Below are positions 1 through 7,871 of a stretch of DNA of 37,459 nt, in pieces. The translations under genes were made by a program, and so were the position numbers. The notes below the pieces were generated by a model, which saw only the letters and a list, made by a program, of their open reading frames with translations, ran no database searches and was not told the origin of the DNA. The stretch lies in assembly GCA_026398135.1 (NCBI GenBank), contig JAPLTN010000028.1:1-37459 (forward strand), written 5' to 3'. Position 1 is the first letter of the stretch. Each line of letters starts with the position of its first letter. Source of the stretch: Verrucomicrobiota bacterium. Lineage in GTDB: Bacteria > Verrucomicrobiota > Verrucomicrobiia > Opitutales > Opitutaceae.

Positions 1-19
1 TGTAACCAATTTGGTTACA
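1..19. promoter_or_regulatory. Perfect 9-bp inverted repeat, operator-like
   Basis: The window opens with TGTAACCAATTTGGTTACA, a perfect palindrome of two 9-base arms around one central T. The size and symmetry suit a dimeric repressor, and TAACC/GGTTA half-sites occur in operators of some TetR-type regulators; that family link is inference. No regulator gene is visible, so the site may belong to a gene left of the window or to the promoter of prmC. Confidence 0.4.
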
Positions 20-183
20 CTTTGCCGGGGGGCCGGTGTGTGTGGGATAGTCTTTGGGGGACAAAAGGTTTTTTGCATTTTGTCGTTATCCAGGGAGAGG
101 GGCTGGGGCAGCCACGCCGCCAGCGCGTGTTGCTTGCAGTTTTCGATGGCGTGGGCGGCGGTCGGACCGATTGTAGCGGAGTC

Positions 184-1044
184 ATGTTATCGCTGCTCGA
201 AATCATTGCCAAAACGACCGACTTCTTCGCCTCGAAGGGCGTGGAGTCCGCGCGGCTCAATGCCGAGCATGTGATCGGTCATGCGCTGGGACTGAAACGC
301 ATGCAGCTCTATCTTCAGTTTGAACGCCTGTTGACCGACGCCGAGCTGGATAAAATCCGCCCTTTGGTGAAACGCCGGGCCCAGCGCGAACCTTTGCAGC
401 ATATTCTCGGGACGGTCGAGTGGGGCGGAATGATTGTAAAATGCGACCGGCGTGCTTTGGTGCCCCGGCCGGAGACGGAGGAGTTGCTGGAGTTGGTCAC
501 CGAGCGGTTAAAGGGCGGCGCGCCCGAAGCGGCGGCGCGGCGTATTCTGGATTTGGGCACGGGGACCGGTGCGCTGGCCCTGGGGCTGGCGAAGGCCTGG
601 CCCGAGGCGCGGGTGACGGCGGTGGACGCCAGCGCCGATGCGCTGGCTCTGGCGCGGGAGAACGCGCTCGCGACCGGTCTGGCGGAGCGGGTCGAGTTTG
701 TGTTGTCCGACTGGTTCGCGGCGCTGCCGGACGCGGCCCGGTTTGAGGTGATCGTGAGCAATCCGCCTTACCTGACAGACGAGGAAGTGGCGGCGGCGGA
801 GCCCGAGGTGCGTTTGCATGATCCGCGGGCGGCTTTGGTCGCGGAAGACGCCGGGCTGGCGGACTTGAAAACAATTATCGCGGGCGCGGCGAAACGCCTG
901 GCTCCGGGCGGCCTGCTGGCGCTGGAAACCGGCATCGCCCAGCACGCGGAGTTGCTCTGTGGGTTGGCGGCGGCGGGTTGGCGGGATGTCGAGTCGCGCA
1001 AGGATTTGAGCGGGCGCGACCGGTTCGTTTTCGCCCGGCGCTGA
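184..1044 (+). CDS. prmC: Peptide chain release factor N5-glutamine methyltransferase
   Basis: This 286-residue protein is PrmC (HemK), the SAM-dependent enzyme that methylates the glutamine of the GGQ motif in release factors RF1 and RF2, tuning translation termination in the cytoplasm. The N-terminal helical substrate-binding domain is followed by a class I methyltransferase fold: SAM motif LDLGTGTGALALGLA, then the diagnostic SNPPY tetrad that holds the target glutamine, and near the C-terminus ALETG and SGRDRFVFA. The family usually has about 280 residues. The frame is open further upstream, but the ATG at 184 gives the normal N-terminus and has GGAG just before it, closer than usual. No prfA is adjacent, although the two genes are often neighbours. 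It converges on the protease gene across a repeat-bearing gap. Confidence 0.93.
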   Translation: MLSLLEIIAKTTDFFASKGVESARLNAEHVIGHALGLKRMQLYLQFERLLTDAELDKIRPLVKRRAQREPLQHILGTVEWGGMIVKCDRRALVPRPETEELLELVTERLKGGAPEAAARRILDLGTGTGALALGLAKAWPEARVTAVDASADALALARENALATGLAERVEFVLSDWFAALPDAARFEVIVSNPPYLTDEEVAAAEPEVRLHDPRAALVAEDAGLADLKTIIAGAAKRLAPGGLLALETGIAQHAELLCGLAAAGWRDVESRKDLSGRDRFVFARR

Positions 1045-1072
1045 AGTCGGCCAATGATCAAGCCACGGATAG

Positions 1073-1157
1073 TTAACCACTAATGGACGCTAATTTACGC
1101 TAATCCGGAGTCAGGAAACGGGCTTATTCGTGCCCATGAGTGTTCATCAGTGGTTAA
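1073..1157. repeat. Imperfect inverted repeat with TAATGGACGCTAAT-type arms
   Basis: The left arm (1073-1104) contains AACCACTAATGGACGCTAAT followed by a second TTTACGCTAAT unit. The right arm (about 1125-1157) is a diverged reverse complement ending in CATCAGTGGTTAA. The arms can form a long hairpin between two convergent genes and could stop transcription in both directions. Similar sequences are, as I recall, dispersed in several bacterial genomes, which cannot be verified here. The right arm overlaps the end of the protease gene and encodes its final residues and TGA stop. Confidence 0.6.
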
Positions 1158-3405
1158 AATCTGGTCCGGGTGTCTGTGCGCTTAACTTCGCCGCCTGAGC
1201 GATCTCGGTGGGCGGGGCGGTGACTTGGCGCAGGTCGGCCAGGACGCGCAGGCTTTCGCGCAGATAGACGTCCATTTTGGCGTAGCGTTGGTCGCCTTCA
1301 TCTTCGTCGTCGGCCAGGCCTTCGCCGGATTCCTCGTCGGCGGGCTTTTCGGCTTTGATGCGGGGAGGGGGAGGCGGGGCCACGAAGAATTCTTTGAAGG
1401 GGTAGGCCTCGGTGACTTCGAGGGCTTTACGGGCGGCGGTGGCCTGGTCGCGGAAAGCCTTGTCCTCGGTTTTTAGCGAGCGGCGGGTTTCAAGGTTGAG
1501 CGAGACGGTCTTCTCTTCCTGGCGTTCCTTGAAGCGGTCGATGGATTTTTTTAGCAGGGAAAACTCCGGCAGGGAGGCGATGCGCTCGGCGCTGCGGGTT
1601 TTGAGCAGGCTCATGCTGGCGGGCGGGAGCGGTTTGGCATCGAAGAAACTGGTGGAGATTTCGTCCCAGGCGAGGGCGTGGGGCAGATCCTGTTCACCGA
1701 TGGGGAGAAACTCGTCCACCGAGGGAATGACGACGTCGGGGATCACGCCCTTGAGCTGGGTGGATGCTCCGTTGGGCAGGTAAAACTTCTGCACGGTGAC
1801 CTTGGATGCGCCGGCGGTCTGGCCGCGACGGGTGAGCTGGGGCAGGATGCTGCCCATTTCGATCACGGTTTGCACGGTGCCCTTGCCGTGGGTGGAGGTG
1901 TCGCCGATGACGACGGCGCGGCCGTAGTTTTGCAGGGCGCCGGCCACGATCTCGGAGGCGGAGGCGCTGAAGCGGGAGGTAAGCACGACCAGGGGGCCGT
2001 CGTAGGCTACGGCGGGGTCTTTGTCCTCGTCGATTTTCACTTCCCCGGCGGAGCTCTTGATCTGCACGACGGGGCCGGAAGGGATGAAGAGGCCGGTGAG
2101 CGATACCGCCTCGGTGAGCAGGCCGCCGCCGTTGCGCCGAAGGTCGAGCACCAGGCCGTCGATGCCCTGCTCCTTGAGTCGGGTGATGAGGGTGGCGATG
2201 TCGTCGGTGGCTGAGTTTTGGTCTTTGGAGTCGCGATTATCGCGTCCGTAGAAGGTGGGCAGGGTGATGACGCCGTAGGGGCGGGTGCCGCCCCGGCCGT
2301 CGGGGAGTTGGAAGATCGCGCCGTGGGCGCGGGCGGAGTCGAGATTGATGAGGTCGCGCACGAGCACGAGTTCCTTGCGCACGGCGGCGTCGGCGGCGTC
2401 GGCAGGCTGGACGAGGAGGCGGACCTTGGTGCCTTTTTCGCCGCGGATCATCTGCACGATGCGGCGGAGTTTCATGCCTACGACCTCGACGAATTCACCC
2501 TTCTCTTGGGCGACGGCGAGGATCTTGTCGTTGGGCTTGAGGCTGCGGGAGAGGTCGGCGGGGCCGCCGGGGATGATCTCCTTGAGCACGCAGACGTCTT
2601 CTTCGAGGCCGAGGAGCGCGCCGATGCCGAAGAGCTGGAGGCGCATGTTGATGCTGAAATCGTCGTAAGTGTCGGGCGAGAAGTAGGTGGAGTGCGGATC
2701 GTAGAGACCGGCGATGGAGGTGAGGAAAACCTCGGCGACGTCGTTGGCGTCGAAGTCGTCGAGGTTTTTGAGGATGCGTTCGTAGCGTTTGGCGACCTTG
2801 GTGCGGGCTTCCTCGAGGGTCTTCTTGTTGAGCAGTTCCTGGAGGAGATCGAAGCGCAGGCGGTTTTCCCAGAGGGCGTCGGCCTCGGCGGGGTTGGCCG
2901 GCCAGTCGAGTTTGCTGCGGTCGAGCGGGTAGGTGGCGTCGGTGGCGAAATCGAAGTCGCGGGTGAGGCGCTCGTTGATCCAGGTGACGCGCTCGCGCAC
3001 GCGCTGTTCGTAGCGGGTGTAGATGGCGAAGGCGGGGTCCAGTTTGCCGAGGGTGGCGAGGTTCCAGTAAAGGCTTTCGGTGCGGTTGCGGGTCTGGATT
3101 TCGGCGAGGTCGGAGCCGAGTAAAAAGAGCTTCTGGCCGTCGAGCGCCTTGAAGGTGTTGGGGATGACCTCGGAGTAGTTGGCGGGGGTGACTTTATCGC
3201 GGTTGAAGTGGTATTCCTCCAGCAGGCGAACGAGGCCGCGCAGCTCCAGGGACAGGCCGGGGCTGGGGGTGAGTGAGCGGGCGGCCGGGGCGGGCGCGGC
3301 CGGGGGGACCGGAGTCGGTGCCGCCGGGGTGGCGGCGGGCACGGTCAGCGCGGAGACCAGGCTGAGCAGGAGAAGCGGGAGCGACGGGAGGCGGCGAAAC
3401 AGCAT
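1147..3405 (-). CDS. prc: Carboxy-terminal processing (tail-specific) protease, S41 family
   Basis: A 752-residue exported serine protease of the Prc/Tsp type, which degrades or trims periplasmic proteins from their C-termini. Residues 1-25 form a signal peptide, followed by a Pro/Ala-rich stretch to about 45. Next come a helical N-terminal region with the typical ITSIAGLYDPHSTYFSP-like segment (here FLTSIAGLYDPHSTYFSP, about 227-244), a PDZ domain (about 255-335) and the S41 core. The core holds VLDLRRNGGG (about 419-428), SRFSASASE with probable nucleophile S482, and STHGKGTVQ with general base K508. The rest matches the C-terminal domain of Tsp, with an acidic low-complexity insert near 680-705. 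The length is somewhat above E. coli Prc. The last residues (DFNH) come from the overlapping intergenic repeat. It lies 76 bases downstream of the rhomboid gene, probably in one operon. Confidence 0.92.
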   Translation of the reverse strand: MLFRRLPSLPLLLLSLVSALTVPAATPAAPTPVPPAAPAPAARSLTPSPGLSLELRGLVRLLEEYHFNRDKVTPANYSEVIPNTFKALDGQKLFLLGSDLAEIQTRNRTESLYWNLATLGKLDPAFAIYTRYEQRVRERVTWINERLTRDFDFATDATYPLDRSKLDWPANPAEADALWENRLRFDLLQELLNKKTLEEARTKVAKRYERILKNLDDFDANDVAEVFLTSIAGLYDPHSTYFSPDTYDDFSINMRLQLFGIGALLGLEEDVCVLKEIIPGGPADLSRSLKPNDKILAVAQEKGEFVEVVGMKLRRIVQMIRGEKGTKVRLLVQPADAADAAVRKELVLVRDLINLDSARAHGAIFQLPDGRGGTRPYGVITLPTFYGRDNRDSKDQNSATDDIATLITRLKEQGIDGLVLDLRRNGGGLLTEAVSLTGLFIPSGPVVQIKSSAGEVKIDEDKDPAVAYDGPLVVLTSRFSASASEIVAGALQNYGRAVVIGDTSTHGKGTVQTVIEMGSILPQLTRRGQTAGASKVTVQKFYLPNGASTQLKGVIPDVVIPSVDEFLPIGEQDLPHALAWDEISTSFFDAKPLPPASMSLLKTRSAERIASLPEFSLLKKSIDRFKERQEEKTVSLNLETRRSLKTEDKAFRDQATAARKALEVTEAYPFKEFFVAPPPPPRIKAEKPADEESGEGLADDEDEGDQRYAKMDVYLRESLRVLADLRQVTAPPTEIAQAAKLSAQTPGPDFNH

Positions 3406-3433
3406 GAGAGTGAGAAAGGGAGGGTGGGGGAAA

Positions 3434-3472
3434 GTTACGCGGAATTTACTCGGAATTGATCAAATGCGTAAC
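3434..3472 (-). terminator. Inverted repeat between rhomboid and prc genes
   Basis: GTTACGC (3434-3440) and GCGTAAC (3466-3472) are 7-base complementary arms separated by 25 bases. Read on the minus strand the hairpin follows the rhomboid stop and is followed by TTTCC, so it could be a weak terminator or attenuator before prc. The short stem and long loop make this tentative. CGGAATT occurs twice in the loop region. Confidence 0.25.
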
Positions 3473-3481
3473 GGGTCGTAT

Positions 3482-4384
3482 TCAGCGCGGGTTGAGGTGA
3501 TGGCGGGCGTCGTCGAGCACGCGTTTCTCCTCGGCGGTGAGAGAGGCGAACCCGTTCAGGTTGATCTTGTCGAGGATGCGATCCACCTCGGCCCGCAAGG
3601 CGTCGCGATCAAGGGGGCGGCTGGAGGAAGGCGCGCCGGGGGAGGATTCCACATTAACGCGGTAGGCCACGGTGGACTTGGCTGGTTTGCGGCGTAACCA
3701 GGCCGGAGGCTCGATCGCGGCGCGGCCTTTGCCGGAGGCGTTCTGGATCGCGAATTGGTAGAAAAGCCAGCCGGAAGCCAAACCGCCAAGGTGGGCCGAG
3801 TGCGCGACGTCGTAGAGACTGCGGTTGCTCGGCAGTTCGTAGAAAAGGAAGCCCAGCAGGTCGATGCTGCCAAGAATCGTCACCAGCCAGACCGGTTGAA
3901 TGGTCACGGGAATCACGAAGAACAGCAGCATCGTCATCTGGCGGCGCGGATAGAGGCAGGCGAAGACGGTGAGCAGGGCCATGACCAAGCCGGAAGCGCC
4001 AATGACGTTGCCGGGACGTTGGAAATTAACCCCGAGCCAGAAGAGCGAGGCTCCGAGGGTGCCGATCAGGACGAGCTGAAGGAAGCGCACGGGAGAAAGC
4101 GCGTTTTGCAATTCACGCCCGATGAAAAACACACCGAGGCAGTTGATTAACAGATGCCCGATGCCGCCGTGTAACAACGCGTAGGTGAGCAGGGTCCAGA
4201 TTTTGCCCGCGCGGATTCCAGTGCTGGAGAGTCCGCCCCAAGACAAAGGCAGATTGGAGCCGAACCAGATGGTGAAAACGTTTTGGACGACAAAAACACC
4301 GATGATGCCACCCAATAACCAGACCAGCACAGAGGCGGAGCTGCGGTTGGGGTCGGCGCGCATGTAGGAGCGGTCTGAAAGCAT
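3482..4384 (-). CDS. Rhomboid-family intramembrane serine protease
   Basis: A 300-residue polytopic membrane protein of the rhomboid family, which cleaves transmembrane segments of substrates within the bilayer. The signature elements are present in order: HGGIGHLLIN (H72, H77 and N81 region) in the second helix, GASG with nucleophile S131, and AHLGGLASG with catalytic H198. About six hydrophobic segments lie between residues 16 and 212. The C-terminal ~85 residues form a cytosolic tail ending in a short helical domain (AEVDRILDKINLNGFASLT) seen on many bacterial rhomboids. The ATG at 4384 gives a short N-terminal tail; M8 is an alternative start. It precedes the tail-specific protease gene on the same strand, which suggests coupled membrane and periplasmic proteolysis. 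Substrates cannot be predicted. Confidence 0.93.
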   Translation of the reverse strand: MLSDRSYMRADPNRSSASVLVWLLGGIIGVFVVQNVFTIWFGSNLPLSWGGLSSTGIRAGKIWTLLTYALLHGGIGHLLINCLGVFFIGRELQNALSPVRFLQLVLIGTLGASLFWLGVNFQRPGNVIGASGLVMALLTVFACLYPRRQMTMLLFFVIPVTIQPVWLVTILGSIDLLGFLFYELPSNRSLYDVAHSAHLGGLASGWLFYQFAIQNASGKGRAAIEPPAWLRRKPAKSTVAYRVNVESSPGAPSSSRPLDRDALRAEVDRILDKINLNGFASLTAEEKRVLDDARHHLNPR

Positions 4385-4469
4385 TACGCGCGCAGCGTAT
4401 GAAACGAAGCGGTAAACTCAAGGGCTGCGGTGCGTTGTTTTGAGCTCAATCCGTCGCGTCGCTCCACCA

Positions 4470-4637
4470 GGGTGTGTTTGGTAAACAAACCCATCACGCG
4501 TGCATACCCACCGGAGAAACCCGCCGGGCCGGCGTTGCCCTCGGCGGCATGGACCGCTGGGCCACCTCCGCCTCGGTCGCCTTGGCCGGGCAAGTTTCTC
4601 CAGCGGCGCCTGACGCGTTTATTTACCAAACACACCC
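4470..4637. repeat. ~170-bp imperfect palindrome between divergent genes
   Basis: The outer arms, 4470-4490 and 4617-4637, are complementary at 20 of 21 positions (core GGTGTGTTTGGTAAA). Inside, complementary blocks recur in mirrored order: CGCGT (4497-4501) with ACGCG (4613-4617), and GGAGAAAC (4513-4520) with GTTTCTCC (4594-4601), then a GC-rich centre. This nested order implies one long foldable element rather than chance. It lies between the rhomboid and ferredoxin starts and ends nine bases before a TTGACA box. It could be a structured RNA, a regulatory cruciform or a small non-autonomous element. Confidence 0.6.
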
Positions 4638-4645
4638 CAGGCCGC

Positions 4646-4675
4646 TTGACAGAGGGCTCATCGGGTTTCTTTTAT
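4646..4675 (+). promoter_or_regulatory. Candidate sigma-70-type promoter for the ferredoxin gene
   Basis: A consensus -35 hexamer TTGACA (4646-4651) is followed after 18 bases by TTTTAT (4670-4675), a moderate -10. Transcription would start within a few bases of the ATG at 4684, implying a very short or leaderless mRNA. This fits the lack of a Shine-Dalgarno sequence before that ATG. No experimental support. Confidence 0.35.
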
Positions 4676-4683
4676 GCGCGAAC

Positions 4684-4920
4684 ATGGCCAACAAATCCGA
4701 CAAGTGGGAACAGAACGTAGCCGGTAAGTTTTTCGTCGATCAGCAATGCATCGACTGCGACCTGTGTCGCGAAACTGCCCCGAATTTCTTCTCTCGTCAT
4801 GACGAGGGTGGTTATTCCTTCGTACACAAACAGCCGACCACCGAAGAGGACATCGCGCTTTGCACCGAGGCCCTCGAAGGCTGCCCGGTCGAGGCGATCG
4901 GCAACGACGGCGAAGAATAA
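4684..4920 (+). CDS. Single-cluster [4Fe-4S] ferredoxin
   Basis: A 78-residue cytoplasmic electron carrier. CIDCDLC (residues 22-28) supplies three cysteines, and the fourth is C67 in GCPVEAI, the normal arrangement for a monocluster [4Fe-4S] ferredoxin. C60 is an additional cysteine, which could pair as a disulfide with another cysteine as in some monocluster ferredoxins. The protein is acidic, as expected for partner docking. The open frame continues far upstream through the palindrome, but the ATG at 4684 gives the normal N-terminus. No redox partner gene lies next to it. A rho-independent terminator follows, so it is probably transcribed alone. Confidence 0.9.
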   Translation: MANKSDKWEQNVAGKFFVDQQCIDCDLCRETAPNFFSRHDEGGYSFVHKQPTTEEDIALCTEALEGCPVEAIGNDGEE

Positions 4921-4948
4921 GTCTTCCGCAGCAACGCGTTGTTTCTTC

Positions 4949-4973
4949 CCCCGCCCTCACCGGCGGGGTTTTT
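4949..4973 (+). terminator. Rho-independent terminator after the ferredoxin gene
   Basis: CCCCGCC (4949-4955) pairs with GGCGGGG (4962-4968) across a six-base loop and is followed by TTTTT. It begins about 28 bases after the ferredoxin stop codon and is the clearest intrinsic terminator in the window. Confidence 0.8.
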
Positions 4974-5045
4974 CGTTTCCGGGCGGCCTGGGCAACATAC
5001 CTAATGATACCATGTCCTGATGAATTTAGACTATGTCACAATGTA

Positions 5046-5101
5046 GCAACGGTCGGTGGCCGGTTCCGCCCTCTAAACCGCACCGGTCAGCGACCGGTTG
5101 C
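5046..5101 (+). promoter_or_regulatory. Leader hairpin upstream of the TonB-dependent receptor
   Basis: GCAACGGTCGGTGGCCGGTT (5046-5065) is largely complementary to ACCGGTCAGCGACCGGTTGC (5082-5101), forming a strong imperfect hairpin with a loop of about 16 bases. The surrounding 4974-5219 has no gene and is AT-richer than its neighbours. Downstream, GGGGGAATTGGT (about 5135-5146) and AAGCCAGGCTTGG (about 5200) faintly recall elements of cobalamin riboswitches, which often precede vitamin B12 receptors, but the conserved core is not clearly present. I record a structured leader and leave the ligand open. Confidence 0.35.
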
Positions 5102-5219
5102 TGGTACCCATTATCGTTTCATAAGTCTTAAACCATGGGGGAATTGGTATGATGCGCGAAAATCGGCACTCGTTAACTTGAGTATTGATTTCGATTAACA
5201 AGCCAGGCTTGGTGCGCGC

Positions 5220-7112
5220 GTGAAACTTAATCCCGCTTCGATTTTAACGGTTACTTGGATTGCTTTGGGCGCGTTGGCTACGGCACGCGCCGGGGCTCAG
5301 ACGGAGGCCGCACCGGTGCAATTGGAGACCTACACGGTTTTCTCCAACCGGGTGGCTTTGCAGGAGCCGGTCAGCACCTTTGCCGCACCGATTTCGGCTC
5401 TGGTTTACGAGCCGCAGGTCGATGTGCAGGCGCGCAGTTTTGCCGAGGGGCAGGCCGATGTTTCGATCCGCGGCGGCACGTTTGAGAATACGGGTTTCAC
5501 GGTCGGGGCCTTGCCGATTTACGACCCCCAGACCGGGCATTACTCGGCGGAGCTGCCGATTTCGTCCTACATGCTGGGCGCGCCCGAGGTTCGGGTGGGC
5601 GGCGAGCATGCCGCCACCGGATTTAATTCCACGGCGGGCGGGGTGGTCTATGCCTGGCGTCCGATTCACACCGGCGGGGCGGTGAGTGTGGGCATGGGGG
5701 GCGACGATCTGGCGCGCGGGGAGATTTATACCGGCTTTCTGGCCAAGGAGAAAATCGGCGGTTTCAGCGTCGGGGCCGATGCCTCGGTCGCCAGCGCCCG
5801 GGGCGATGGCACCCGCAAGTGGAAGGACACGAATGGCGTGGCCCGCGACAGCGGTTTTGATTTTCAGCGCGTCAGCGGTCGCGTGCAGGTGGCCAATGCG
5901 GTGAGTCAGACGGACATCGCCGCCGGTTATCAGGACAAGGATTTTGGCTGGCCCAATCTCTACGCCGCGCGCCCGACCACGGCCTTGCGCTACGAACGCG
6001 AGGAGCTGCAAACCAAGTTATTCGTGGTAAACAACCGCACCGAGCTCGGGGCGGATGGCGATTTCGTGCAGGGCGGCGCGTATTACCGCGGGCATCGGGA
6101 CCACTATTCCATCCCGCTGCTGGGCGCGAATTCCTACCACCAAACGCTGGTGCGAGGGGCGGCGTTTGACGGGCGTCAGACCATCGTGCCGGGCACGGCG
6201 GTGAAGTATGCCTCGGGCCTGATTTCGGACGACCTCGATTCCAACAGCCTGAACAAGGGTCACTTCATGAGCCGCACGCAGGTTTACGGTTCCTTGGCGG
6301 CGGAGCAGACGGTGGCCTTGAGCGATACCCGCGATCTGGTGATGAGCGCGGGCACGCGGTATGATGACAGCAACCGGGACAGCTCGGAGCTTTCGCCCAT
6401 TGCCTCGGTCGAACTGCGTCAGGAAAAAGCGGGGCTGCGCCGGCTCTATTTGAGCTACGACGAAAGCACCCAGCTCCCGAGCTACACGGCGTTGAACAGC
6501 GCGGCGGGCGGGCTTTTTGGCGGCAACCCGAACCTGCCCCGCGCCACGTCGCAAAATCTGGAACTGGGCGCAGAGTTGGCGGCGGCGGCCTGGACGGTTC
6601 AGTCGGCGGTTTTCTACCGGCAGGACGACAACCTGAACGATTACATCTTCGATCCGACCGGTGCGCTGGGAACCAGCCGCACGGCGGCGGCGGTGGGATT
6701 GGACACCCTCGGTTTCGAGGCATTCGTGCGTTATTCGCAGGCTCGTTTCGATCTGCTTGCGGGCTACACCTATCTGCACAAGGCGGATAACTACCAAGCT
6801 CCGCGCAACGGCAGCTTCTACGCGCTGAATTACGCCGAGCATCGCCTTACGGTGGGCGGGGTGGGCCGGCTGGGCGCGGGTTTTGAATTGCGCGTGGACA
6901 ACGAGTTTCGTCGTCAGGCGGATAACGCGCTGCGTCGCGAAGGGGCGGACAATGTCCTGAGCGCAGCGGGCCTGTTTTATCAGGTGCCTGGCGTGAAAGG
7001 GCTGACGCTCAATGCCCAGGTCGAAAACGTGTGGGATACGGCGTTTCAGGAAGTGCCGTTGGTGCCTTCCTCGGGCCTGACCTGGAGCACGGGTGCGACC
7101 TACGTCTGGTAA
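5220..7112 (+). CDS. TonB-dependent outer-membrane receptor (BtuB-sized)
   Basis: A 630-residue TonB-dependent receptor for active uptake across the outer membrane. Residues 1-26 are a signal peptide ending at ARAGA. The mature N-terminus has VQLETYTVFSNR, resembling the TonB box/plug start of verrucomicrobial receptors. A plug domain follows (about 45-160; QADVSIRGGTFENTGFTVG is a typical plug motif), then a beta-barrel rich in alternating hydrophobic residues that ends in the aromatic YVW signature of barrel proteins. The size is close to BtuB and siderophore receptors, and there is no CarboxypepD or SusC-type extension. The start codon is GTG, with no convincing Shine-Dalgarno sequence. 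The substrate is unknown; a cobamide is only suggested by size and the structured leader. Confidence 0.88.
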   Translation: MKLNPASILTVTWIALGALATARAGAQTEAAPVQLETYTVFSNRVALQEPVSTFAAPISALVYEPQVDVQARSFAEGQADVSIRGGTFENTGFTVGALPIYDPQTGHYSAELPISSYMLGAPEVRVGGEHAATGFNSTAGGVVYAWRPIHTGGAVSVGMGGDDLARGEIYTGFLAKEKIGGFSVGADASVASARGDGTRKWKDTNGVARDSGFDFQRVSGRVQVANAVSQTDIAAGYQDKDFGWPNLYAARPTTALRYEREELQTKLFVVNNRTELGADGDFVQGGAYYRGHRDHYSIPLLGANSYHQTLVRGAAFDGRQTIVPGTAVKYASGLISDDLDSNSLNKGHFMSRTQVYGSLAAEQTVALSDTRDLVMSAGTRYDDSNRDSSELSPIASVELRQEKAGLRRLYLSYDESTQLPSYTALNSAAGGLFGGNPNLPRATSQNLELGAELAAAAWTVQSAVFYRQDDNLNDYIFDPTGALGTSRTAAAVGLDTLGFEAFVRYSQARFDLLAGYTYLHKADNYQAPRNGSFYALNYAEHRLTVGGVGRLGAGFELRVDNEFRRQADNALRREGADNVLSAAGLFYQVPGVKGLTLNAQVENVWDTAFQEVPLVPSSGLTWSTGATYVW

Positions 7113-7133
7113 GATCGTTCTGCTGTAACGAGG

Positions 7134-7192
7134 CAGGCTTCGGCGGGACGCCGAAGCCGACACCCGGGACGGGTGCGCTCCCCGGACCGACG
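7134..7192. repeat. GC-rich double-hairpin repeat, copy 1
   Basis: This 59-base unit contains two small palindromes, CTTCGGCGGGACGCCGAAG and ACCCGGGACGGGT, followed by GCGCTCCCCGGACCGACG. It matches 23578-23636 at 55 of 59 positions. In the second hairpin one C-G stem pair of this copy is a G-C pair in the other, a compensatory change. It lies between the receptor and ribE. Confidence 0.7.
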
Positions 7193-7253
7193 GAAACGAA
7201 GCGAGGCTTGCGGGCTCGCAGGGGGCGGCGCACGGTGGCGGTTTTTAACCGAC

Positions 7254-7850
7254 ATGTTTACCGGCATTATCGAGGAGACGGGACGAGTGGAGCGCTTCGA
7301 GCGCGGGGGCGACGCGTGGAAGTTGCGCGTCGCGGCTAATGCGGCGCTGACCGACATCGCGACGGGCGATAGCATCGCGGTGAATGGGTGCTGCCTCACG
7401 GTGGTGAAATTTGACGCGACCGGGATCGAGTTCGACCTGTTGGAGGAGACGCGGCGGCTGACCAGCATTCAGTCCATCGCAGCGGGCTCGGCGGTGAATC
7501 TGGAGCGCAGTTTGCGCTTCGGCGGGAAAATGGGCGGACATTTCGTGACCGGGCATGTGGACGGCCTTGGAACAGTCGAGGTATTCGAGGCGCGGGGCGC
7601 GGATCGTTACCTGCGGGTGAAGGCGGCGGCGGGGCAGGGGAAATATCTCATTCACAAGGGCAGCATCGCGATCGACGGGATCTCGCTGACGGTGGCCGAG
7701 GTCGAGGGCGACGCCTTCGCGGTGTGGTTGATTCCGCATACCGTGACCGCGACGAACTTGTGCGAGAAACGGGTGGGCGATCCGGTGAATCTGGAGTTTG
7801 ATCTGCTGGGCAAATACGTGGAAAAACTCACGCTCGGGCGTGCGGGCTGA
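7254..7850 (+). CDS. ribE: Riboflavin synthase, alpha subunit
   Basis: A 198-residue riboflavin synthase, which dismutates two 6,7-dimethyl-8-ribityllumazine molecules to riboflavin plus a pyrimidine. The protein shows the expected internal duplication. The first barrel starts with the hallmark MFTGIIEETG and contains SIAVNGCCLTV; the second contains MGGHFVTGHVDG followed by GSIAIDGISLTV and IPHTVTATNL. The length is typical. The ATG at 7254 is fixed by the invariant MFTGI start. No other rib gene is adjacent, so the pathway is scattered. The upstream gap carries the dispersed hairpin repeat and no obvious FMN riboswitch. Confidence 0.95.
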   Translation: MFTGIIEETGRVERFERGGDAWKLRVAANAALTDIATGDSIAVNGCCLTVVKFDATGIEFDLLEETRRLTSIQSIAAGSAVNLERSLRFGGKMGGHFVTGHVDGLGTVEVFEARGADRYLRVKAAAGQGKYLIHKGSIAIDGISLTVAEVEGDAFAVWLIPHTVTATNLCEKRVGDPVNLEFDLLGKYVEKLTLGRAG

Positions 7851-7871
7851 GCGCGGCTTTACGTTGATTTT

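Noticed and set aside
4474-4683. Longer ferredoxin start or separate small protein in the palindrome
   Set aside because: The sequence is explained by the inverted repeat, and the encoded residues are not ferredoxin-like. The consensus promoter lies after the upstream ATG.
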